This document shows positions 8,301 to 16,624 of a DNA stretch of 64,000 nt, in pieces. The position numbers and the translations under genes were made by a program. Below the pieces are notes generated by a model. That model saw only the letters and a program-made list of their open reading frames with translations, was not told where the DNA came from and did not search any database. The stretch covers positions 17,318 through 81,317 of the forward strand of contig NZ_JAMXIC010000015.1 of the NCBI RefSeq assembly GCF_027587375.1, in the 5' to 3' direction. Every line of letters begins with the position of its first letter. The stretch's first letter is position 1. Source of the stretch: Arthrobacter sp. B2a2-09. GTDB taxonomy: Bacteria; Actinomycetota; Actinomycetes; Actinomycetales; Micrococcaceae.

Positions 8301-9698
8301 ATGGATGAAAAATTGGGGAAATTCATCGAAGACTTCGCAATACTGACTCGGCTGGCCCAGTCCGGATTGGACCATGCCGACGACGGCGAGCAGCTTCTAC
8401 AGGCGTTGACCGGACACCTTGGCGTGCCCGCACACGAACTATCCGTGGTGGCGGAGGAGATCCCGGCGCACCGCCTGGTGGATGTGGACATCGTCATGGA
8501 AGGGCTTGCCGGCCGGGATCCGGACTACCGGCTGGTGGGCATCGGAGGCGGTGACCAACGCCACCGCATGTCCTTCAGCGACATGCTCCAGCAGTCCCGC
8601 AGCTACCCGCGCTTTCCCCTCGCCCAGCCGGACTACACCAACCTAGCCACGGGCCCGGAGCAGCAGCGCCAGGCCGTGGCACTGGGACTCTGGCTTTTCA
8701 ACTATTACGGCTCGCCCGTGGCAGTCCTCCAGCGCGGAGCCAAGATCGACCGTGGCCGGCAGACTGCCTCGCTCGAAGTTCTGGCCACCCGCCCTGCCGT
8801 CGCTTCCGGGCTCCTGGCCGACGTGCGGCGCGACATTGAGCACCAGAGCGTTTTCAAGGGCCAGATCATTGCCCTCGCTGTCAGCGATTACGGGCCGAGC
8901 ATCAGTGGGGTGACCTTCATCAGGCGCCCGGAACTCGCGAGCAGCGATGTGGTCCTTCCGGATGGGCTCCTCGACAAAGTGGAGGGCCACACCCTGGGCA
9001 TTGCCCGGCAAGCGGACGTCCTGGCGGCGCACGGACAGCATCTCAAGCGCGGCCTGCTTCTCTATGGGCCGCCGGGCACCGGCAAGACACACACGGTCCG
9101 GTACCTGCTGAGCCAAAGCGAGGGTACGACGGCGGTACTCCTCTCCGGCGGTTCGCTCGCCAGGATTGCCGAGGCAGCCAAGATTGCCCGGGCTTTGGCG
9201 CCGTCCATCGTGGTCCTGGAGGATTGCGATCTGATCGCCGAGGACCGCAGCTTCGGCCATGGGCCCAAACCGTTGCTTTTCGAGGTGCTCGACGCAATGG
9301 ATGGGCTGGACAACGACGCCGACGTCGCGTTCGTGCTGACGACCAACCGCGTGGACCTTTTGGAGCGGGCACTCTCCCAGCGGCCGGGAAGAGTGGACCT
9401 GGCGGTGGAGGTCCCCCTTCCGTCCAAACACGAACGGGTAGAACTCTTGAGGCTATATTCGAACGGACTCCCGTTCTCCTCTTCGGCGATCGAAGGCGCG
9501 GCGGCCCACACAGCCGGCACCACGGCGTCGTTCGCTAAAGAACTGATCCGACGCTCAGTGGTCGCAGCCGCGCTGGCGGGCGAGACCCCCGGCGATTCGC
9601 ACTTGAGCGACGCGGTGGGAACACTCATGGCCGACGGTGAAGCCCTGACGCGGAGCCTTCTCGGAAGCAACGGCCGGGAGCCCATCGCGAAGGATTAG
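8301..9698 (+). CDS. AAA-family ATPase with long N-terminal domain
   Basis: 465 residues. About 230 N-terminal residues are unrecognised, followed by one AAA module: Walker A GPPGTGKTH (about 256-264), Walker B IVVLEDCDLIAED (about 303-315), sensor-1 TTNR (about 350) and an arginine-finger type QRPGRVDLAVEV. The module resembles FtsH/CDC48-type AAA domains, but no peptidase domain follows and no transmembrane segment is obvious. It may remodel a protein substrate recognised by the N-terminal domain. No partner gene is apparent: the neighbours are an MmcQ/YjbR gene (divergent) and a small unknown gene (convergent). Confidence 0.82.
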   Translation: MDEKLGKFIEDFAILTRLAQSGLDHADDGEQLLQALTGHLGVPAHELSVVAEEIPAHRLVDVDIVMEGLAGRDPDYRLVGIGGGDQRHRMSFSDMLQQSRSYPRFPLAQPDYTNLATGPEQQRQAVALGLWLFNYYGSPVAVLQRGAKIDRGRQTASLEVLATRPAVASGLLADVRRDIEHQSVFKGQIIALAVSDYGPSISGVTFIRRPELASSDVVLPDGLLDKVEGHTLGIARQADVLAAHGQHLKRGLLLYGPPGTGKTHTVRYLLSQSEGTTAVLLSGGSLARIAEAAKIARALAPSIVVLEDCDLIAEDRSFGHGPKPLLFEVLDAMDGLDNDADVAFVLTTNRVDLLERALSQRPGRVDLAVEVPLPSKHERVELLRLYSNGLPFSSSAIEGAAAHTAGTTASFAKELIRRSVVAAALAGETPGDSHLSDAVGTLMADGEALTRSLLGSNGREPIAKD

Positions 9699-9737
9699 CC
9701 GCGACTCCAGCTCAAGCTCGGCACGCCAAGGACGCAC

Positions 9738-9983
9738 TCAGTCTGCAGTTCCGTCCTGTTCGGACTCTTGGTCCGCGGGCGTCCACGTGAGCTTGACCGT
9801 GGCCCCGCCGTTGTTCTCGTCGATCCTCATGCGCAGTTCCTCGCCATAGAGGAACTCGTGTTCAAAATGCCGTCCGTCAATGCGAGCCGCATCCAGGAGC
9901 TTCGTCATCGCCGTTGCCATCGCCCGGCCCCAGTCATGCGGATTCTTGCTGGACGCTTCTTCAAGGGCTGAATAGCTGACCAT
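9738..9983 (-). CDS. Small hypothetical protein beside a response regulator
   Basis: 81 residues, family not recognised. It is polar, with an alpha-helical first half (SALEEASSKNPHDWGRAMATAMTKLLDAARI) written here only in part of its length by composition, and a beta-rich, acidic end. There is no signal peptide or membrane segment. It begins 3 bases after the stop of the response regulator gene on the same strand and is probably cotranscribed and coupled to it. A role with the regulator is possible but unsupported by motif. Confidence 0.6.
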   Translation of the reverse strand: MVSYSALEEASSKNPHDWGRAMATAMTKLLDAARIDGRHFEHEFLYGEELRMRIDENNGGATVKLTWTPADQESEQDGTAD

Positions 9984-9986
9984 AGA

Positions 9987-10742
9987 TCAATTGTTCTCCG
10001 GCGCGCTAAGTTCTGCCAGACCCCCGCCTATTGCGGGAAGCAGCGCCCGACGGCGGCCGACCGCGCCGTCGTCGGGCTCCTGGAGTAGCCATCCGTCGGC
10101 GATCAGCAGCTCCCGGAGCATTGGCCTGTTGAGTGGTTCCGGCCCGGTCCTGGCCTTACGGCGCACCGAGTTCAGAAGCTTCTTCACCCCATCGACCCCG
10201 ATACCCATACTGACAGCCACATCCGCCATCGTCCCGCCCGAACTTCCCAGATACAACGAGACCGCCTCGTGTTCGCGCTGGGTGAGGCGGATTTGCGGCC
10301 CCGGGGCCGCGAGGACGTGGGCGAGCTCGGGCAAGACGAACCTCTCACCGCGCGCTGCCGCACGCACAGCCATCGTCAACCCATCTGCCCCGACCGTCTT
10401 GGGCATGAACGCCAGGGCGCCCGCGTCGAACGCCTGGCGGATAACCATCGGCGTTGAAACGGAGCTGAACACGACCACCTGCGAACCGGTGGAGAGAATG
10501 GCTTGGACCTTGGACCGCAACGGAATCCGGTCGCCAAGCAGGACGTCCAGCAGGACAACATCAGACAGCTCGCCCAGTGAAGCCGCCACCTCCGCCCAGG
10601 AACCATACCTGCCCACCACGTCCAACCCGGCGGCGTTGGCATCCAGCCATGAAGCCAGTCCCTCGCGGAGCACCGCGTGGTCTTCAACGATGTCCACCTG
10701 AATCCGCGGCATCGCGGCCTTGAAATGTCGCCGAACCCACAT
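9987..10742 (-). CDS. Orphan response regulator, receiver plus LuxR-type helix-turn-helix
   Basis: 251 residues. The receiver domain shows the acidic pair VEDHAVL (about 19-25), the phosphoacceptor Asp66 in VVLLDVLLGD and the conserved lysine in FMPKTVG. A C-terminal LuxR/sigma-like helix-turn-helix follows (LTQREHEAVSLYL at about 158-170, then VDGVKKLLNSVRRKA). AGAGGAG about ten bases before 10742 supports this start; a methionine ten codons in is the alternative. No histidine kinase gene is adjacent, so the cognate kinase must be elsewhere, or control is non-canonical. The downstream 81-residue gene is probably in its operon. Confidence 0.85.
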   Translation of the reverse strand: MWVRRHFKAAMPRIQVDIVEDHAVLREGLASWLDANAAGLDVVGRYGSWAEVAASLGELSDVVLLDVLLGDRIPLRSKVQAILSTGSQVVVFSSVSTPMVIRQAFDAGALAFMPKTVGADGLTMAVRAAARGERFVLPELAHVLAAPGPQIRLTQREHEAVSLYLGSSGGTMADVAVSMGIGVDGVKKLLNSVRRKARTGPEPLNRPMLRELLIADGWLLQEPDDGAVGRRRALLPAIGGGLAELSAPENN

Positions 10743-10819
10743 TGGCCCAGCACTCCTCTCGATAAACGGATGCCCTCGCGGTCCCCCGGCGACAAGAACA
10801 GCGGCGGTGTTTGCGGTTC

Positions 10820-11812
10820 CTATCCCTTGCGCAGCGTCACGTACGGTTCGTGGTGGGGAAAGGCATCCCCGCCGTTCACGGCGTTCACGGCGCTCAGCGC
10901 AAGAATCCGTGCGCCATCAAGGGAGCCTCCCTCGGGAGTGCGGAGTTCCGCATCGGGACGGAGTCTCTTGAACTCTTGCCGGAACGGCTCCAGCAAGAGT
11001 TCCCCCGCGTCGAAAAGACCGCCGGTGTAGGTGCCGATAGGCGGGAGCCCTGGCCGAAGGGCAGTTGAGAGCGTATTCGCAAGGTGGATGCCGGCGAGCT
11101 GCCAGATCAGAAGCGATGCCGGGTCACCTTCGTGGGCGGCAGCAGCGACTTCTTTGCTGAAGGTTGCCAAAATGCCTGCCCGGTCCGATCGGGTGTAGAT
11201 CTGTCGGGGCAGTTCCTCCGGTTCTCCGATCCAATGGCGAAGCCGGTCCAGCAGGACGTGGGAGCCGTGGGGCCGGCCATCGAGCGCTGCAAGGGCCGCC
11301 TGGAGTGCCTGAATGCCGATCCAACTGCCGCTGCCTAGATCGCCAAGCACGTGGCCCCAGCCATCGACCCGTTTCCACCGGGAGGAAAAGTCAGTTCCCA
11401 GACCCACCACCCCGGTGCCCGCCGCCACGACCGCGCCTCCCCGCAAGCCCAAGCCTCCGACCAACGAGGTCACGGAGTCGGAAGCCAGGACCCGGGTGAT
11501 CGGGCCGAAGTGGGATCGGAGCAGGCGGTCGATGTCCTCTCTCCCGTTTGCGAGTCCGAGGAGGCCGCTCATCCCGACAGCCACGGCGACAATCGTGCCG
11601 CCGCCACCAGCATCGACTGCACGCTTCGCTTCGGGGACCAGCGACTCCAGAATGGGGTGCAGGTCGATTCCGGATGGTGTGACGGATATCCTGCTGCCGC
11701 GAATCGGGACTGGGGTGCCACCCGTACCGGATGAAACTTCGTTGAGGACTGCCCTGCTGCCGCTGCCGCCGACGTCAACGGCGAGGGTCCATTCTTTCAA
11801 GTCAACTTCCAA
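10820..11812 (-). CDS. BadF/BadG-type kinase, probable N-acetylglucosamine kinase
   Basis: 330 residues of the ASKHA sugar-kinase fold, BadF/BadG/BcrA/BcrD ATPase group. The phosphate-1 motif is LAVDVGGSGSRAVL near the N-terminus; the second half carries GGAVVAAGTGVVGLG and the family mark WGHVLGDLGSGSWIG (about 151-165). Members of this group phosphorylate N-acetylglucosamine and related amino sugars in the cytoplasm. Divergent transcription from an RpiR/MurR-type regulator with a sugar-phosphate (SIS) domain supports an amino-sugar or muropeptide role. Substrate identity is inferred. Confidence 0.82.
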   Translation of the reverse strand: MEVDLKEWTLAVDVGGSGSRAVLNEVSSGTGGTPVPIRGSRISVTPSGIDLHPILESLVPEAKRAVDAGGGGTIVAVAVGMSGLLGLANGREDIDRLLRSHFGPITRVLASDSVTSLVGGLGLRGGAVVAAGTGVVGLGTDFSSRWKRVDGWGHVLGDLGSGSWIGIQALQAALAALDGRPHGSHVLLDRLRHWIGEPEELPRQIYTRSDRAGILATFSKEVAAAAHEGDPASLLIWQLAGIHLANTLSTALRPGLPPIGTYTGGLFDAGELLLEPFRQEFKRLRPDAELRTPEGGSLDGARILALSAVNAVNGGDAFPHHEPYVTLRKG

Positions 11813-11822
11813 TCTGTTGTCC

Positions 11823-11857
11823 TGACATGAAGGTAGGCCCTTGGAACATTCATGTCA
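11823..11857. promoter_or_regulatory. Inverted repeat in the kinase/RpiR intergenic region (site 1)
   Basis: TGACATGA (11823-11830) and TCATGTCA (11850-11857) are exact reverse complements with a 19-nt spacer, located 11 bp upstream of the kinase start. Possible binding site for the divergently encoded RpiR-type regulator. Confidence 0.45.
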
Positions 11858-11863
11858 AGAACT

Positions 11864-11887
11864 TACCTAGATCTATCGAAGTAGGTA
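11864..11887. promoter_or_regulatory. Inverted repeat in the kinase/RpiR intergenic region (site 2)
   Basis: TACCTA (11864-11869) and TAGGTA (11882-11887) are exact reverse complements with a 12-nt spacer, in the AT-rich part of the divergent promoter region. It lies about 80 bp before the RpiR start and 50 bp before the kinase start, a natural position for shared control. Confidence 0.45.
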
Positions 11888-11969
11888 ATATACATACATC
11901 AGCCTTTCGGTGTTTGTATGTACCGCATCAATGGTGGAAGCTGGGAGGACCCCGAACCAAGGAGCCGCA

Positions 11970-12872
11970 GTGGACAAGGCAGGAAACGGCGAGTCGTCAA
12001 GGACCGTTCTTCTCAGGATCCGTTCGGCACTGCCGACGCTCCGGCCATCGGAGCGCACGGTAGCCGAAGCAGTCCTTGCAGATCCGGCCCACGTCGCCGA
12101 GATGCCCATCGGCGAGCTCGCCGAAAAGTGCGGAACGTCCACCACGTCGGTGGTGCGCTTCTACAAAAAGATCGGCTACAACGGATACTCCGACCTTCGC
12201 CTCGACCTGGCACGTGAAAGCACACGCGAAAGCCTTGTCAACAACATCCCTGCGGAACTCTACGAGGACATCGACAGGGCCGACTCCATCCAGGACGTCG
12301 TAGCCAAAATCGCCATCAACGAGACGGCCTCCATCGCCGACACAGCTCAAGCGCTCGACATTGAAAAGCTGATGGAGGCCATCACGGCCATTTCAGCGGC
12401 CAAGAGAATTGATGTCTTCGGTATTGGCGCCGCGGCCCTGGTTGCCCGCGACTTTCAACAGAAACTGCACCGCATTGGCAAGATCGCCTTCAGTTGGTCA
12501 GATGCCGACGCGGCCTGGACATCAGCGGCCCTCACGGATTCCAACAACGTGTCAGTGGCAATCTCCCATTCCGGTACGACATTCGACACCGTCGAATTCG
12601 TCAAGATCGCAAAGGAGAACGGGGCAACCACCGTCGCCGTCACGAATCATCCCGATTCCCCGCTGGGACGAGCGGCCGACATTGTGCTGAGCACCGCAGC
12701 ACGGGAGTCGCCCTTCCGCCCCGGGGCGATGGGCAGCCGCATCGCCCAGATGATGTTGATCGATTGCCTGTTTGTTGGCATCGCGCAACGTTCATACGAG
12801 GGGTCAATCACGGCTTTGCGCAAAACACGCGCGGCCGTCCAAGTTCGGCGGATGCATCCGGACTCCCCCTAA
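11970..12872 (+). CDS. RpiR/MurR-family transcriptional regulator with SIS domain
   Basis: 300 residues. The N-terminal HTH_6 domain (about 10-85) includes LRPSERTVAEAVLADP and GTSTTSVVRFYKKIGYNGYSDLR; the SIS sugar-phosphate isomerase-like domain (about 115-260) includes IDVFGIGAAALVARDFQQKL and VAISHSGTTFDTVE. The start is GTG at 11970, with AAGGAG six bases before it (11959-11964); an ATG-like frame extending to 11910 lacks a ribosome site. It is divergent from the BadF-type kinase and probably senses an amino-sugar phosphate, as MurR senses N-acetylmuramate 6-phosphate. Confidence 0.88.
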   Translation: MDKAGNGESSRTVLLRIRSALPTLRPSERTVAEAVLADPAHVAEMPIGELAEKCGTSTTSVVRFYKKIGYNGYSDLRLDLARESTRESLVNNIPAELYEDIDRADSIQDVVAKIAINETASIADTAQALDIEKLMEAITAISAAKRIDVFGIGAAALVARDFQQKLHRIGKIAFSWSDADAAWTSAALTDSNNVSVAISHSGTTFDTVEFVKIAKENGATTVAVTNHPDSPLGRAADIVLSTAARESPFRPGAMGSRIAQMMLIDCLFVGIAQRSYEGSITALRKTRAAVQVRRMHPDSP

Positions 12873-12941
12873 AGACCACGCAAAACCCGGCGCTCCACGA
12901 CGGTCGATTGCAGGGATGTAGGCAGGATCGGGGTCGACGGG

Positions 12942-13790
12942 TCAGCTGGCAGGGTCCGGGGGCAGGCGAAGTCCCGCCGCGGCCATGTCCGCCGCCAGCA
13001 CGCCACCGAGCTTGGCATGTCCGGCAGCGTTCAGGTGCACGCCGTCCACCAAGTCTCCCGCGACCTGGTACTTGCTGATCCAGTCGCCAACGCTGAAGAA
13101 CGGAGCCCCGGCCTTGGCCGCGATATTGCCCAGCAGTGTGTCAACCTGCGTACGGCGGCCCCCACCGGCGTTGGCACCCCTGGCAAGGGTTCCAATCATC
13201 GCGATCTTCGACAGTGGATACCTCTTTTTGAGAGTTGCGAGGAGCCTGTTGGCGTTTGCCGTGATCTCCGCATCGCTGGCGTTGCGGGAGGCGTCGTTGC
13301 CTCCACCCTCGAGCACGATCAGCGGCGGCGTCTCATACGGCAGGACCCAGTCTCCCCGTTGCAGCGCATCGATGTAGTTGCCGCTGGCTTTCGTTGCGGC
13401 CGCGTATCCTGTACCGCCCCGGGCCACGGAATACACCTTGTAACCAAGCGAGCCCAAAGCCACCCGCGGCCAGGAGCCCATTGGCACAGACTGCGAGTCG
13501 CCAATGAGGACGGCGGTGTGCCGGATATCCTCGAGGATGATTTCGTTCCGGTTGTTGCCGGGGTTCTTGTACAAGGACCCCACGGGAAGCTTTGACGGAA
13601 CCGGCCCGGAATCAGCTTTCTTGGGACCTTGGCCCGCTGCCGCTGGACTCCCGGAGGGCGCAACAGGCGCCGCTGTCTGCTTCCCGCTGACTGACTGGGT
13701 CGGCTCTGTCGGCGCCTGGGCACAGCCAGCCAGGACCACGCCAGCGACGACAACGGAGACGGCGAAGCGGAATATGCGAGGTTTGTCCAT
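12942..13790 (-). CDS. Secreted SGNH/GDSL-type hydrolase lipoprotein
   Basis: 282 residues. The N-terminus has a signal peptide ending in lipobox VVLAGC, then a low-complexity Pro/Ala/Ser-rich linker. The hydrolase core shows block I LIGDSQSVPMGSWPRVA with the nucleophile Ser, block III GGGNDAS, and the C-terminal DGVHLNAAGH that supplies Asp and His. Start at 13790 (MDKPRIF) gives a normal signal peptide; the frame extends 19 codons further upstream. Likely acts on acyl or acetyl esters of the cell envelope or of extracellular glycans. It is convergent with the RpiR gene and divergent from the MprF-like gene. Confidence 0.85.
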   Translation of the reverse strand: MDKPRIFRFAVSVVVAGVVLAGCAQAPTEPTQSVSGKQTAAPVAPSGSPAAAGQGPKKADSGPVPSKLPVGSLYKNPGNNRNEIILEDIRHTAVLIGDSQSVPMGSWPRVALGSLGYKVYSVARGGTGYAAATKASGNYIDALQRGDWVLPYETPPLIVLEGGGNDASRNASDAEITANANRLLATLKKRYPLSKIAMIGTLARGANAGGGRRTQVDTLLGNIAAKAGAPFFSVGDWISKYQVAGDLVDGVHLNAAGHAKLGGVLAADMAAAGLRLPPDPAS

Positions 13791-14014
13791 CGTCCTGTCC
13801 CGAGCGTGCTTTCTCTTCGTTAAAGCGTCGTAGAAGCAACTTTCCATTGCCCTGTTGACCGGTGTCGGAACGAACCGACAGCCTGCCTACGTCGGAGTCT
13901 ATTGGATCCGGACGGGGAAGGTTACCGCGACGTGGGAACTACCCTCGTTGGACGGCCTGTGTGGAAGAATTTCATTTCGCACCCCCATCCTTCCGACGCA
14001 CAGATAGGAACCCA

Positions 14015-16624
14015 GTGCACACACCGGCGCCCGAGCCGGGAACCCCGCCTGTCCCCGACGTCCGCTTGCGACGATCATGGACGGGAAGACTGCGCTCAGC
14101 GCAGCTCACGTTGGGTTTTGTCATCGTTTTCTGGGCGTTGGGAGCACTGACCTCAAGTCTCGCCACGGGACCGGACGCGCAATTGCGGCTCAACGTCGCA
14201 CTGACGCCTCGCTCCATACCTGATCACTGGTGGGCCGCTGTGGCTTCCGCCGTCTGGGCCAGGGACCTGCCGGACTACGTGCTGGGAACTGCGTTGGTGC
14301 TGCTGCTCGGCGTGCCCCTGGAACGGCGAATGGGACGGCGGGCGTACGCAATCGCTGCCGTCTCCAGCCAGGTTCTGGGCGTTGGCATTGCCCTTGGATT
14401 CCTGGCCTTGGCCCAAGGCTTGCTGGGTAGCTGGACGGAGGAGATAGGCAGCCACCTGTTCCTGGGTCCGAGTGCGTTCATCATAGGTACCGCCATGGCC
14501 GGAACTGCGTCCATGGCAACCCTGTGGAGGCGCCGGATCCGGCTGGTCGTCTTCGCCTTGTTGCTCCTCCTGGCCCTGTACAGCGGAGGGTTTGCGGATC
14601 TGGTCAGGCTCGGAGCCGCAGGGGCAGGCACGGTTCTCGGGCCACTGCTGATGGGCCGTCGGCCGCGGTTTGGGCGCCCGGTCAGTTCCCGGCACGAGGG
14701 CCGCGTGCTACTTTCGCTGCTCATTGCTGCATCGGCGATCGGTCCGGTAGTCGCCGGCCTTATCCCGCACGCGGTGGGGCCGTTGTCCATCCTGCGCTTC
14801 CTGTTTACCAACATCCAGCCCGTCGATCCCCAAACACTCCAGGGCCTCTGCTCGGATCCGGCGCAAGCGAAGGACTGTGCCGTCGCACAGCTGCAGTTGC
14901 GCGCCGGCGCCGGCGGGATCTTCATGGCCATACTTCCGTCCTTCCTCCTGTTGTTGCTTGCGGAGGGCCTCCGCCGAGGACGGCGCTTTGCCTGGGTGGG
15001 GACCCTTTTGATCCAGGTGGGTCTTTCCGTCCTCGCCGGAATTGCCCTTGCCGGAGTCTTGCAGCCGACTACTTCGGATACCGGTGCGAGCGAGGGGATT
15101 GTCGCAATCGAAGGATCGGCTTCCTCGCAGCCGTTCACCCTTGCCCTGCCGCTGCTTCTGCCCCTTGCGCTGACCATCATTCTGCTCGCGACCCGGCGGC
15201 TGTTTCATGTCCAGGCGCCGAAAGGGACCTACCGGCGCCTAGCTGTCCGGGTACTTGCGATGGCGGCTGTGCTTAGTGTCGTCTATGTCGGCGCCGGGTT
15301 CTTCCTCGCCCGGGAGTTCTCCCCTGTTCCGGGGCTGCCGGATCTACTGGCGGATGTCCCTGACCGCTTCCTTCCGCTGGGCTTCGTCCTGGACGTGCCC
15401 CCGGCCATCTTCCCCCAAGGCACGGCCGCTGTTCTCGTGTACGAAGGCGTCGGCGTCGTCTTTTGGGCCGTTGCGGGTGTCCTGATCTTCAGGACTTTCC
15501 TCCACCAAACCCACACCCGGCACGACGCCAGTACGGAGCGTGCCCGGAAAGTCATCAAGACGTGGGAGGGAAGCTCGCTGTCCTGGATGACCACTTGGCC
15601 GGGAAACATGTACTGGTTCTCCGCTTCCGGGCAGTCCTTTGTCGCGTACCGGGTCAGCACGGGGGTTGCCCTCACGCTCGGCGGCCCGGTGGGACCCAAA
15701 TCCGAGATGAACGCCGCCTTCACGGAATTTGCCCGCTATTGCAGGGGCAATGGGTGGACACCGTGTTTCTACTCCGTACCCCAGGAATTGCGCGACCACG
15801 CTGATTCCTCCGGATGGAGCTCGGCACAAGTAGCCCAGGAAACGGTCCTGCCATTGCATTCGGTCTCCTTCAAGGGAAAAAAATTCCAGGACATCCGCAC
15901 GGCGTTGAACAATGCCGCGAAGGCGGGCATCCGCTACGAATGGACGAGTTACGCCTCGGCTCCTTTCTCCGTCCAGGTCCAGATCGAGGAAATCTCCGAA
16001 GAATGGGTAGCAGACAGGAACATGCCCGAAATGGGCTTCACCTTGGGCAGCCTTGACGAGCTCGACGACCCCGAGGTGCGCTGCCTGCTTGCGATCGACC
16101 AGCGCCACACAGTTCACGCAGTCACGTCTTGGTTGCCCGTATACCGCAACGGGCACATCGTGGGCTGGACCCTGGATTTCATGCGGCGCCGTAGCGGTGG
16201 CTTCCGTGCCAGCATCGAATTCCTCATCGCTTCCGCTGCCCTCAGCCTCAAGGATGAAGGATGCGAATTCGTGAGCCTTTCCGGAGCACCCCTGGCGCGG
16301 GCCGAAGAGGATCCTTCCGAGATGCCACGCCCAAGGCCACGATCCCGGCCTCCCGGTAACCTCGACCGCTTGCTCGACTGGTTGGGGGCGACTTTGGAAC
16401 CGGTGTACGGGTTCAGGTCCCTCTTGGCGTTCAAAGCAAAATTCCGGCCCCGGTACGAGCCCCTCTACATGCTCTACCCCGATGCCGCTTCCTTGCCTGC
16501 CGTGGGAACCGCGGTGGCACGTGCCTACCTGCCAATGCTCAACTTCGGAGCCGGGCTGGCCTTGGCAGGCCGGATCTTCCGCTGGCCCAAGCGCTCCGGA
16601 ACGTCAGGTCAAAGCCGTCCCTGA
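14015..16624 (+). CDS. MprF-like membrane protein: rhomboid-like N-terminus plus DUF2156 lysyltransferase-type domain
   Basis: 869 residues. The first half is hydrophobic, with many membrane segments from about residue 35 to 500. Its first part resembles a rhomboid-like membrane fold (YVLGTALVLLLGVPLERRMG). The C-terminal DUF2156 domain (about 530-840) is of the GNAT-like type used by phosphatidylglycerol lysyltransferases, with SWLPVYRNGHIVGWTLDFMR and EFVSLSGAPLARAEE. It may transfer an aminoacyl group from tRNA to a lipid, lowering membrane negative charge. GTG at 14015 is chosen because AGGAA precedes it and because codons between 13862 and 14014 lack the strong G/C third-base preference of the gene. 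The 3' end overlaps the convergent GH15 gene by 21 bp. Confidence 0.82.
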   Translation: MHTPAPEPGTPPVPDVRLRRSWTGRLRSAQLTLGFVIVFWALGALTSSLATGPDAQLRLNVALTPRSIPDHWWAAVASAVWARDLPDYVLGTALVLLLGVPLERRMGRRAYAIAAVSSQVLGVGIALGFLALAQGLLGSWTEEIGSHLFLGPSAFIIGTAMAGTASMATLWRRRIRLVVFALLLLLALYSGGFADLVRLGAAGAGTVLGPLLMGRRPRFGRPVSSRHEGRVLLSLLIAASAIGPVVAGLIPHAVGPLSILRFLFTNIQPVDPQTLQGLCSDPAQAKDCAVAQLQLRAGAGGIFMAILPSFLLLLLAEGLRRGRRFAWVGTLLIQVGLSVLAGIALAGVLQPTTSDTGASEGIVAIEGSASSQPFTLALPLLLPLALTIILLATRRLFHVQAPKGTYRRLAVRVLAMAAVLSVVYVGAGFFLAREFSPVPGLPDLLADVPDRFLPLGFVLDVPPAIFPQGTAAVLVYEGVGVVFWAVAGVLIFRTFLHQTHTRHDASTERARKVIKTWEGSSLSWMTTWPGNMYWFSASGQSFVAYRVSTGVALTLGGPVGPKSEMNAAFTEFARYCRGNGWTPCFYSVPQELRDHADSSGWSSAQVAQETVLPLHSVSFKGKKFQDIRTALNNAAKAGIRYEWTSYASAPFSVQVQIEEISEEWVADRNMPEMGFTLGSLDELDDPEVRCLLAIDQRHTVHAVTSWLPVYRNGHIVGWTLDFMRRRSGGFRASIEFLIASAALSLKDEGCEFVSLSGAPLARAEEDPSEMPRPRPRSRPPGNLDRLLDWLGATLEPVYGFRSLLAFKAKFRPRYEPLYMLYPDAASLPAVGTAVARAYLPMLNFGAGLALAGRIFRWPKRSGTSGQSRP

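Noticed and set aside
13862..14014. Upstream extension of the MprF-like protein
   Set aside because: Poor third-position G/C content, no ribosome site, and a good site just before GTG 14015.
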